Shown here: positions 19,321-28,069 of the stretch, one piece after another
Layout: each line of letters starts with the position of its first letter
Position numbering within the stretch: the first letter of the stretch is position 1
Assembly: GCF_030718085.1 (NCBI RefSeq)
Contig: NZ_JAVAJF010000002.1
Location: 372,001-436,000 of the forward strand
DNA from: Marinobacter sp. MDS2
GTDB lineage: Bacteria > Pseudomonadota > Gammaproteobacteria > Pseudomonadales > Oleiphilaceae
Reading direction: 5' to 3'
DNA length: 64,000 nt
The notes under the pieces: model-generated
What the model saw: the letters and a program-made list of their open reading frames with translations, nothing else
Told to the model about the DNA's origin: nothing
Databases searched by the model: none
Position numbers and translations under genes: made by a program

Positions 19321-19397
19321 GGAGCGGTAGTTCAGTTGGTTAGAATACCGGCCTGTCACGCCGGGGGTCGCGGGTTCGAGTCCCGTCCGCTCCGCCA
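19321..19397 (+). tRNA. tRNA-Asp (anticodon GTC)
   Basis: The 77-base cloverleaf has acceptor arms GGAGCGG/CCGCTCC, D-loop AGTTGGTTAGA, anticodon GTC at 19355-19357 in loop CTGTCAC, GGTTCGAGTCC T-arm and an encoded CCA end. Confidence 0.97.
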
Positions 19398-19427
19398 TTT
19401 TTTCTTCTCTTCTCGCTTTCTCTCGAT

Positions 19428-20474
19428 TTACTTTCCCTGACGTATTGCTTTTCGGCTTTCGCCCGGACTGATTCCGTACCAGCGTTGATAGGCTTTATGA
19501 AACGCCGGTGGGTTGGCAAAACCCAGCAGCCAGGCAATTTCAGATAACGACGCATTGGTTTCCCGGATATAGTCCTGCGCCAGTTGTTTTCTTGTTTTAT
19601 CCAGCAGTTGCCTGAATCCTGTTCCTTCCGAACTGAGCTGTCGTTGCAGTGTCCACGGGGTTGTGCCCAGTTTGGCTGCTAACGTCTCCAGTGTAGGCGT
19701 CTCACCCCTGAGCAGCGGGGTTATTAGTCGCTGTACGCGGTCGGCGACACTCCAGCCTTGCCGTATTTCTGTGAGCTCTTCCTCGCACCACTGGGTCAGT
19801 TTGCTGTGCATAGCTGTATGGGCTTGTGCAGGCGTCTGGAGCCATACACTTTCTTTCAGCTGAATCGAGTTTTCCGTGGCACCAAATTCGACCGGGCAGC
19901 GGAACCAGCTTTCGAACAATTCATCCTGACCGATCGACGGGTACTCGATGCGAACACGCTCGAGCACATCGTAGCGCCCTGTCATGTGGCGAACGAGCTG
20001 CACCCATGCGGCCAATATCGAATCCACAACGAAATAGTTGAATTGGTTGTAGGGGGAGATGGAATGAAAGCGCGCAAGGCGCCTGGTTTTGTCGAGCGTC
20101 GGTTCGCCGCGGGAATTCTGGCTGGTAAGCAGCGAGTACCGGATAAGTGTTGATAGTGCTTGGCCGACCGATTGCGCTGTTTCAGCTGCTAGCCCGGCCA
20201 GCCCGGCGTCTGCCGGGCGAGTCAAAGCCCCCATTCTTAACCCGAGCGCGGGATTTTCAGTCAGAGTGATGCCGGCATGGCCCAGTCGCATGTAGCGTGG
20301 GATGCTGATTCGAGCGTCCAGTGAAGCAAGCGCTGAATCGTTGAGGTGAAATTGAGTTTTGAGTTTTTCGATTTCACCACCTTCCGCCACAATGGCCCGT
20401 AGCAAGACAGACACGTAGAGAAGGCTGATGTCGCCGAGGGCGTTAGTGGCTTTTGGGCGTGGTTGTTGGGTCAT
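19428..20474 (-). CDS. AraC family transcriptional regulator
   Basis: A 348-residue AraC protein with an arabinose-binding-like N-terminal domain (about residues 30-215) and a C-terminal double helix-turn-helix (about 240-340; LSEIAWLLGFANPPAFHKAYQRW matches the second HTH). It is transcribed divergently from the 2,4-dienoyl-CoA reductase gene across 145 bases and is the obvious candidate to control it, perhaps sensing an unsaturated fatty acid or CoA ester. It differs clearly from the AraC protein at 18170, so the two are not a recent duplication. Confidence 0.88.
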   Translation of the reverse strand: MTQQPRPKATNALGDISLLYVSVLLRAIVAEGGEIEKLKTQFHLNDSALASLDARISIPRYMRLGHAGITLTENPALGLRMGALTRPADAGLAGLAAETAQSVGQALSTLIRYSLLTSQNSRGEPTLDKTRRLARFHSISPYNQFNYFVVDSILAAWVQLVRHMTGRYDVLERVRIEYPSIGQDELFESWFRCPVEFGATENSIQLKESVWLQTPAQAHTAMHSKLTQWCEEELTEIRQGWSVADRVQRLITPLLRGETPTLETLAAKLGTTPWTLQRQLSSEGTGFRQLLDKTRKQLAQDYIRETNASLSEIAWLLGFANPPAFHKAYQRWYGISPGESRKAIRQGK

Positions 20475-20595
20475 GGCTGTATTATCGGTGTTCTCTGAGG
20501 ATAATCAAATGTAACTCCAGGATATTGTTGGTGGAGGGGCGGCTGGGTAATGTATTCGTCATAACATAAGCGGGGAGCGTTCCCCGGCCTGATAA

Positions 20596-22683
<2,088 letters not shown>

Positions 22684-22816
22684 TCACAAAACGTTGCAGT
22701 TTTTCTCTGTGTTTCGGGATAGGTCTAGCTAGACTGTATCAAGGATGACTCGAATTGGAGTCTTGGCGTGCCTGATAGCGCCTTGTGATAGAGTTCCCGA
22801 AGCACGGAGAAGGTTA

Positions 22817-24040
22817 ATGGTTATTGCCAGCCAAGCTGCCGAGGCTCACTCGGCAGTGTTTTTCATGGATGGAGTACAGGTTGCGCGTCAAATGCGTTTG
22901 TCCGAATTCGGCGCGTTTCTTGACGGATATGTGGGGCTTTCCGATCTCGCCGAAACGGAAGTGCGAGCGGTGCTTGTCAATCTGAACCCGGATCTTACGG
23001 TCGCGGCTCTGGTCTTTTTCAATATCTGGTTTGATGAGGAAGGGCAGGCCGATCGGGCGTGGAATGTGCCGATTGAAGCGTTGGCAGAACAGGGTTCAAA
23101 AGGTCCGGATCTGGGCGGTGGCCCAATCCGTTTGGTGTGCCGCAGCCAGACACCGGATGCCAAAGTAAAAGATTTTCTTTGGGACCCGGACATGACGCCG
23201 GGGCACAGCCACTTCCATTCCATACGCAAGTCGGTTCAGGAGAATTCGCTTCGGTTCCATAAAGTTGAAGCGACGGCCGCCGACATTCCGACTCTCGATC
23301 TTGTCGATGAAAGCCTGGGCGACGAGGATTCCCAACAACGCTCCCGAATGGCCCAGTTACTGCGTGAACATCGGCTGCGGATAAAAACCCTCCAAAGCGT
23401 GCACCGGGATGTTTTGAGCGATCTGCGAAGAGAGCATCGTGTTGAAATGCAGGCTCTGCGGTCTGAGTTCTTGGAGCTTGAGCAGCAATATGAGCGCTTG
23501 AAGCATACGAATGGCCAGATGAAGCTTCGTTTGGCAGAGCGTAACGAACAGTACCTTTCCATGCAGCAAGGTATGGCGAAGGACCACTCGGAATCCGGTG
23601 ACAAAACCAGTGCCGAGTTGGTGTTGCTGCGTGAGCAGCTCGAGCGTAAACAGCGCGAACTGCAACTCCGTGACGAGACGATTGATGCTCTGGAGCGCGA
23701 AAACGATGAGCTCAAGAATCGGGAACCTCTGGAGGGCTCCATACTAGCGAAGCTGCAGGATCATTCGGTGTTTTTGGTGGCCTATCACCACGGCGTTGGT
23801 CACATTTCTCTTCCAGCCGCTGACATTAGCGCATACTTCAAGAACCCTGTGGCTTATGCTGCGGAACGTTGTGGTTTGAGCGAGTCGGCTTATCAAGAAT
23901 GGCTGGAGCACTACGAGCATCCACACTGCATGCAGCAGAACGAGGCCGGGGTGACGTGTGCCGAGCCGATCGTTCGCGTGACGCAGCCCGCTGAATTTAA
24001 GGCGGGCATCGATGATCGCTGCGACGCCCACAAACCGTGA
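22817..24040 (+). CDS. Conserved hypothetical coiled-coil protein with C-terminal Cys/His cluster
   Basis: I do not recognise a characterised family. The 407-residue protein has a globular N-terminal domain (about 1-165), a long predicted coiled-coil (about 180-310, rich in E, R, Q and L heptads) and a small C-terminal domain. The last 45 residues contain HPHC, TCAEP and DRCDAH, a spacing that could bind zinc. ATG 22817 has GGAG 7-8 bases upstream; the ORF is open from 22745 but has no better start. It precedes nadK, in the position I recall for an unnamed Pseudomonas gene, so it belongs to a conserved gene neighbourhood. No signal peptide or membrane segment is visible. Confidence 0.75.
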   Translation: MVIASQAAEAHSAVFFMDGVQVARQMRLSEFGAFLDGYVGLSDLAETEVRAVLVNLNPDLTVAALVFFNIWFDEEGQADRAWNVPIEALAEQGSKGPDLGGGPIRLVCRSQTPDAKVKDFLWDPDMTPGHSHFHSIRKSVQENSLRFHKVEATAADIPTLDLVDESLGDEDSQQRSRMAQLLREHRLRIKTLQSVHRDVLSDLRREHRVEMQALRSEFLELEQQYERLKHTNGQMKLRLAERNEQYLSMQQGMAKDHSESGDKTSAELVLLREQLERKQRELQLRDETIDALERENDELKNREPLEGSILAKLQDHSVFLVAYHHGVGHISLPAADISAYFKNPVAYAAERCGLSESAYQEWLEHYEHPHCMQQNEAGVTCAEPIVRVTQPAEFKAGIDDRCDAHKP

Positions 24041-24154
24041 TATCGATCTTTTTTTAGTATCTGCGCGAGTTTCGTTAAACTGTCCCTAACTTCGAAAAAA
24101 GATCAGGGTGGCAGATCGCTGCGCCTGTCGCATAAAGGCACCACAGGATACTTC

Positions 24155-25039
24155 ATGGATCAATTCAGGAATATCGGCATCATCGGCCGGATGGGCAGCG
24201 TTAAAGTGGTCGAGTCGCTGCGTCAGCTTAAGCAATACCTGACGGCCAACGACTATCAGGTCATTATTGAAGAAGACACCGCGACCATGATCCCTGGCCA
24301 CGGCCTTCAGGTGGCCAGTAAAAAGCTGCTCGGGGAGATTTGCGATCTTGTTATCGTGGTCGGCGGTGATGGCAGTCTGCTGGGTGCGGCACGGGAGTTG
24401 GCAAAGTCGAAAGTGCCCATTCTCGGTGTGAACCGGGGCCGGTTAGGGTTTCTCACCGATATTTCCCCGGTGGATCTCGAGGAACGTCTGGCGCAGGTTC
24501 TGGCTGGCGATTACATGGAAGAGTCGCGCTTCCTGCTGGATGGCCACGTTGAGCGTAATGGCCAACCTCTGGGTTTTGGATCGGCTCTGAACGATGTCGT
24601 GCTGCACCCGGGTAAATCAACCCGGATGATCGGCTTCGACCTATATATTGATGGTCACTTTGTGTATAGCCAGCGCTCAGACGGGCTGATCGTGGCAACG
24701 CCCACGGGTTCTACCGCTTACTCCTTGTCTGCCGGTGGCCCGATCATGCACCCCAAGCTGGATGCTGTTGTCCTGGTTCCCATGTTTCCCCATACCTTGA
24801 GTAGTCGTCCGATCGTGGTTGATGGCAAAAGCGAGATCAAGCTGGTGATCGGCGAAACCAATGAAACCTATCCGCAAGTCAGTTTTGATGGGCAGATGAA
24901 TATTGCGTGTGCCCCAGGCGATATCATCCGCATCACCAAAAAGCCGTTCAAGATCCGTCTTATTCACCCGACCGATCACAACTTCTACGCCACCTGCCGT
25001 GACAAGCTGGGTTGGGCAAGCGAGATAGCAGCGAGTTGA
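24155..25039 (+). CDS. nadK: NAD kinase
   Basis: NadK phosphorylates NAD to NADP using ATP. The 294-residue length is typical. VVGGDGSLLGAAR (catalytic D72 in GGDGS), VNRGRLGFLTD, NDVVLHPG, and the conserved GLIVATPTGSTAYSLSAGGPI are all present. It is the first recognised enzyme of the conserved block nadK-phosphoesterase-rhomboid-yeaC-DUF2797-pepN. The following gene starts 2 bases after its stop. A 10-base inverted repeat (24045-24054/24095-24104) lies upstream. Confidence 0.97.
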   Translation: MDQFRNIGIIGRMGSVKVVESLRQLKQYLTANDYQVIIEEDTATMIPGHGLQVASKKLLGEICDLVIVVGGDGSLLGAARELAKSKVPILGVNRGRLGFLTDISPVDLEERLAQVLAGDYMEESRFLLDGHVERNGQPLGFGSALNDVVLHPGKSTRMIGFDLYIDGHFVYSQRSDGLIVATPTGSTAYSLSAGGPIMHPKLDAVVLVPMFPHTLSSRPIVVDGKSEIKLVIGETNETYPQVSFDGQMNIACAPGDIIRITKKPFKIRLIHPTDHNFYATCRDKLGWASEIAAS

Positions 25040-25041
25040 TC

Positions 25042-26055
25042 ATGGTGAGAGCAAACGAAGTTGCAAGTCGCGGTTACGACATCATCGGGGATGTGCACGG
25101 GTGTGCAAACACTCTTGAGCAATTGCTGGAGCAGATGGGGTATCGCAAGCACAACGGCGTATACCAGCACCCGCGTCGGCAGGCCATTTTCATAGGTGAC
25201 ATCATTGACCGTGGCCCCAGAATTCGTGAATCGTTGCATTTGGTTCGGGATATGGTTGAGCGAGGTTCTGCCCGTATTGTAATGGGCAATCACGAATACA
25301 ACGCGCTGGGCTATTGCACGCGCGCCCGTCCGGGCAGCGGAAAACAGTTCCTGCGGGAACACAATCCGCGCCATGATCGGCTGATCAAGGAGACGCTCGA
25401 GCAATTCGATGCGTATCCCCATGAGTGGAACGAGTTTCTGGAGTGGTTTTACACCATTCCGCTGTTTATTGAAGAAGAGGGCTTTCGTGCCGTTCACGCC
25501 TGTTGGGATCAAACGTTGATTGACCAGTTTCGCGAGAATCAGGGTGGTGCGTGCATTGATGAGGATTTCCTGCATGCGTCTGCGGCGATTGAATCGTTTG
25601 CAGGTCAAGTCATGGATACGTTGCTGCGTGGAACAGATCTCCGCTTGCCGGAAGGTGTAAAAATTACCGGTCGTGATGGCTATACCCGAGAATTTTTCCG
25701 CACCAAATTCTGGGCTGACAACCCTAAAACCTACGCAGATGTCGTGTTTCAGCCTGACCCGCTGCCACCGGAAGTCGCTGCAATGGAGTTGACGCCAGAC
25801 GAGCGGGCGCAATTGATTACCTACCCACAGGATGCGCCCCCGGTTTTCGTTGGCCATTACTGGATGGACAGTGAGCCGGCCCCCCTGAAGCACAACGTGG
25901 CCTGCATCGATTACAGCGCCGTGAAGTACGGAAGGATGGTGGCGTATCGGATGGATGATGAGAAAGTCCTTTCAAAGGACAAATTTGTTTGGGTGGATGT
26001 CAGTCGTCCTGACCAAACCGATTATCCCATCAGTGAAGACAGTGTCGCTCGATAA
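25042..26055 (+). CDS. Calcineurin-type metallophosphoesterase
   Basis: A 337-residue phosphoesterase of the PPP/PrpE-ApaH-like group. IIGDVHG (about residues 14-20), GDIIDRGP (about 51-58) and GNHEYN (about 82-87) are the metal-binding motifs; AVHACW and VGHYW supply the late histidines. Substrate could be a phosphoprotein, a dinucleoside polyphosphate or another phosphoester; the sequence does not decide. ATG 25042 (MVRANEV) is 2 bases after the nadK stop, implying one transcript; a start at 25012 would overlap nadK by 28 bases and is less likely. Confidence 0.9.
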   Translation: MVRANEVASRGYDIIGDVHGCANTLEQLLEQMGYRKHNGVYQHPRRQAIFIGDIIDRGPRIRESLHLVRDMVERGSARIVMGNHEYNALGYCTRARPGSGKQFLREHNPRHDRLIKETLEQFDAYPHEWNEFLEWFYTIPLFIEEEGFRAVHACWDQTLIDQFRENQGGACIDEDFLHASAAIESFAGQVMDTLLRGTDLRLPEGVKITGRDGYTREFFRTKFWADNPKTYADVVFQPDPLPPEVAAMELTPDERAQLITYPQDAPPVFVGHYWMDSEPAPLKHNVACIDYSAVKYGRMVAYRMDDEKVLSKDKFVWVDVSRPDQTDYPISEDSVAR

Positions 26056-26072
26056 CCCCCTGCGAGGTAAGT

Positions 26073-26756
26073 TTGAATAACCCGAACTCTTCCCCTGTGA
26101 CCCCGGATGGCCGTTGGCAGCCGGGGCCTAAGCACGCCCCCTTGGTAGTAGCGGTGCTTGTTCTGGCCCTGATTATGGTTTGGCTGACAGGCATGGGCCA
26201 GAATGCGCTGGCCGTTAAACTGACGGCGGTAGATCCCCGAATAGTGCCTTGGCATGTATTCGATACACTGTCGGGCCGGCTAGACGCGCTGTTGGCAACC
26301 TTGGCGGCGGGCGAAGTCTGGCGCTTGATCACGCCGGATTTCCTGCATTTCAGTTGGACCCATCTGATCTTTAATGCGGTGATGCTTTGGTTTCTGGGCA
26401 GTCAGATTGAGTGGATCGACGGTCGGGCGCGTCTGGTTGCTTTATTTGTTGTCACCAGCCTTGCATCCAATGTGCTTCAGTACTTGGTATCCGGGCCGTT
26501 ATTTGGTGGTTTGTCTGGTGTGGTTTATGGCGTGTTGGGTTATTGCTGGTTGAGTCAGCAGCGGCGACCCCGTTTTCAGTTTCCGCCGGCGTTGGTGACG
26601 TTCGCGCTCATATGGATGGTCATTGGCTTTACACCCATACCCGAATGGGTTGGGTTGGGCCGAATGGCGAACGAAGCGCACCTGGGCGGTTTTCTCGGAG
26701 GGCTTGGCATGGCGCTGGTTATGCCTCCCCATAAAAAAAGCCCCACCCAAAGGTGA
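26073..26756 (+). CDS. Rhomboid family intramembrane serine protease
   Basis: A 227-residue, six-helix membrane protein. The catalytic Ser is S148 in GGLSGVVYG, the catalytic His H203 in NEAHLGG, and the oxyanion-side H97/N101 pair is in WTHLIFNAVM. The core is preceded by a helix at about 22-40 and a periplasmic loop. It cleaves membrane-embedded substrates, which are unknown. Translation starts at TTG 26073, 5 bases after GAGG. The final codons form one arm of the terminator of a predicted minus-strand small RNA, so the 3' end of this mRNA is antisense to that RNA. Confidence 0.92.
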   Translation: MNNPNSSPVTPDGRWQPGPKHAPLVVAVLVLALIMVWLTGMGQNALAVKLTAVDPRIVPWHVFDTLSGRLDALLATLAAGEVWRLITPDFLHFSWTHLIFNAVMLWFLGSQIEWIDGRARLVALFVVTSLASNVLQYLVSGPLFGGLSGVVYGVLGYCWLSQQRRPRFQFPPALVTFALIWMVIGFTPIPEWVGLGRMANEAHLGGFLGGLGMALVMPPHKKSPTQR

Positions 26757-26760
26757 GGCT
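26733..26760 (-). terminator. Rho-independent terminator of the minus-strand small RNA
   Basis: Read on the minus strand: AGCCTCACC, loop TTTG, GGTGGGGCT, then T7. The plus strand has no T-run after the stem, so the element is oriented to end minus-strand transcription although no minus-strand protein gene is here. Confidence 0.85.
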
Positions 26761-26819
26761 GAAAAGAGCTAATAGCTCCTGATGAGAGAGACCAAATGAA
26801 ACGACCAGTGTCATTTGGT
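26733..26819 (-). ncRNA. Predicted Fur-regulated small RNA, PrrF/RyhB-like
   Basis: A complete sRNA transcription unit of about 87 bases is visible. Transcription from the TTGACA/TATTAT promoter should begin near 26819. The RNA would have a 5' stem-loop (9 bp, ACCAAATGA/TCATTTGGT, 11-base loop), a largely open middle containing CTCTCTCATCAGGAGC, a small GAGCT-ATT-AGCTC hairpin, and the terminator. A Fur box overlaps the -10. Size, Fur control and the CUCAUCAGG core resemble Pseudomonas PrrF as I remember it; I could not align them. Bases 26774-26787 are perfectly complementary to the fdxA leader. Likely job: repress iron-using proteins when iron is scarce. Confidence 0.75.
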
Positions 26820-26821
26820 TT

Positions 26822-26840
26822 GAAAATAATAATCGTTATC
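26822..26840. promoter_or_regulatory. Fur box
   Basis: GAAAATAATAATCGTTATC matches 16 of 19 positions of the Fur consensus GATAATGATAATCATTATC. It covers the -10 of the minus-strand sRNA promoter and lies 63 bases upstream of the yeaC-like ATG. Confidence 0.75.
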
Positions 26841-26855
26841 ATTTGCGTCTGTCAA
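26826..26855 (-). promoter_or_regulatory. Sigma-70 promoter of the small RNA
   Basis: Minus strand: perfect TTGACA (26855-26850), 18-base spacer, TATTAT (26831-26826); with the register TTATTA the spacer is 17. The Fur box covers the -10. Confidence 0.75.
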
Positions 26856-26902
26856 ACGGATTTGCCGATTTTTTTCACGAACCTATTTTCAAGAGGTGGG
26901 TC

Positions 26903-27205
26903 ATGACCTACGACGAACTGATTGAGCGGCTGGATCCGACCATCTACCGCAACCTCAAACAGGCCATTGAGCTGGGCAAGTGGCCTGACGGTCGGGCCAT
27001 TTCACGTGAGCAGCGCGCGATTTGTCTCGAGGCGGTCATATATTACGAGAACAAGCACAACATCCCGGAGGAAGAACGGGTGGGGTACCTGGATCGCGGC
27101 GAAAAGGCCGGTACGGCTTGTGACCCCTCTGTACAGTTCCGAAAAGATCGCCAAGCGCAGAACAACGATGTCGATCCGGATCAATTTGTTGAGGTAAAGG
27201 TTTGA
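26903..27205 (+). CDS. YeaC family protein (DUF1315)
   Basis: A 100-residue protein of the DUF1315/YeaC family, whose function is unknown. MTYDELIERLDPTIYRNLKQAIELGKWPDGR is the conserved N-terminal half; the C-terminal half is charged (residues about 65-100). It is small, soluble and without cysteine clusters. ATG 26903 follows GAGGTGGG. The stop overlaps the start of the next gene by 4 bases (TTGA), so the two are translationally coupled. A Fur box 63 bases upstream could also affect it. Confidence 0.85.
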   Translation: MTYDELIERLDPTIYRNLKQAIELGKWPDGRAISREQRAICLEAVIYYENKHNIPEEERVGYLDRGEKAGTACDPSVQFRKDRQAQNNDVDPDQFVEVKV

Positions 27206-28038
27206 CTGAATCCATCGATGTGACCGGGCGTTTGCGAAAAATGCCCGCGGAGGCGGGTAATCCGGTGGCGTACACTCTGGCGGTGGGCGATACCCGAATC
27301 CCGATGAACGAGCTGATCGGAAAGAAGCTGCGACTGGATTTTGAGGGTGTGATTCGCTGCATCAACTGCGACCGCACCACCAAGAAGAGTTTTAACCAAG
27401 GTTTTTGTTACCCCTGTTTCCGTAAGCTGGCGGCCTGCGACAGCTGCATTATGAGCCCCGAGAAGTGCCATTTTCATCTAGGCACCTGCCGTGAGCCAGA
27501 GTGGGGCGAAGCCAATTGCATGGTTGAACACGTGGTGTATCTGGCCAATTCCAGCGGATTGAAAGTTGGCATCACGCGGGGTACCCAGGTACCCACACGT
27601 TGGATCGATCAGGGTGCGGTGGATGCCATTCCTATGTTGCGCGTATCCAGCCGCTATCTGGCCGGTCTGGCGGAAGTTGCGTGTAAGAGCCATGTCGCTG
27701 ACCGTACCAACTGGCGAGCAATGCTGAAGGGCGACGTGCCGGAACTGGATTTGGTTGAAGAGCGTCAGCGCATATTGGCGTTGGTCGAAGACGATCTGGC
27801 CGAGTTAAAGCGCCAACACGGCGAGGACAGTTTGCGAATTGTGGATGAGGCCTCACTTGGGCTGGGTTATCCGGTGCAGGTGTGGCCGGCAAAGGTCAAA
27901 ACCCATAATCTGGATAAAACACCCGAGGTCGAAGGGTTACTGGAGGGCATCAAGGGCCAGTACCTGATGCTCGATACCGGCGTGATCAACATTCGAAAAT
28001 TTACCGGTTACGAAGTCCGGTTCCGGGTTCTCGACTGA
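27202..28038 (+). CDS. DUF2797 protein with zinc-ribbon cysteines and GIY-YIG-like region
   Basis: A 278-residue member of the DUF2797 family, function unknown. The N-terminal part has cysteine pairs (CINC at about 52-55, CYPC at about 69-72, CDSC at about 79-82, then C-x5-H) that probably bind zinc. The middle segment HVVYLANSSGLKVGITR...RWIDQGA (about 110-140) resembles the GIY-YIG nuclease core, with the Arg but without a clear late Glu. Translation begins at TTG 27202, overlapping the yeaC stop. It is in the conserved block upstream of pepN. Confidence 0.8.
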   Translation: MTESIDVTGRLRKMPAEAGNPVAYTLAVGDTRIPMNELIGKKLRLDFEGVIRCINCDRTTKKSFNQGFCYPCFRKLAACDSCIMSPEKCHFHLGTCREPEWGEANCMVEHVVYLANSSGLKVGITRGTQVPTRWIDQGAVDAIPMLRVSSRYLAGLAEVACKSHVADRTNWRAMLKGDVPELDLVEERQRILALVEDDLAELKRQHGEDSLRIVDEASLGLGYPVQVWPAKVKTHNLDKTPEVEGLLEGIKGQYLMLDTGVINIRKFTGYEVRFRVLD

Positions 28039-28069
28039 GCCTGTCATGTTTTAAGTTTGGAGAGTATGA

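Noticed and set aside
18170..20474. Duplication of araC-type genes flanking tRNA-Asp as a sign of a tRNA-targeted insertion
   Set aside because: The two regulators differ clearly, no integrase is present, and the tRNA 3' end is not repeated nearby.
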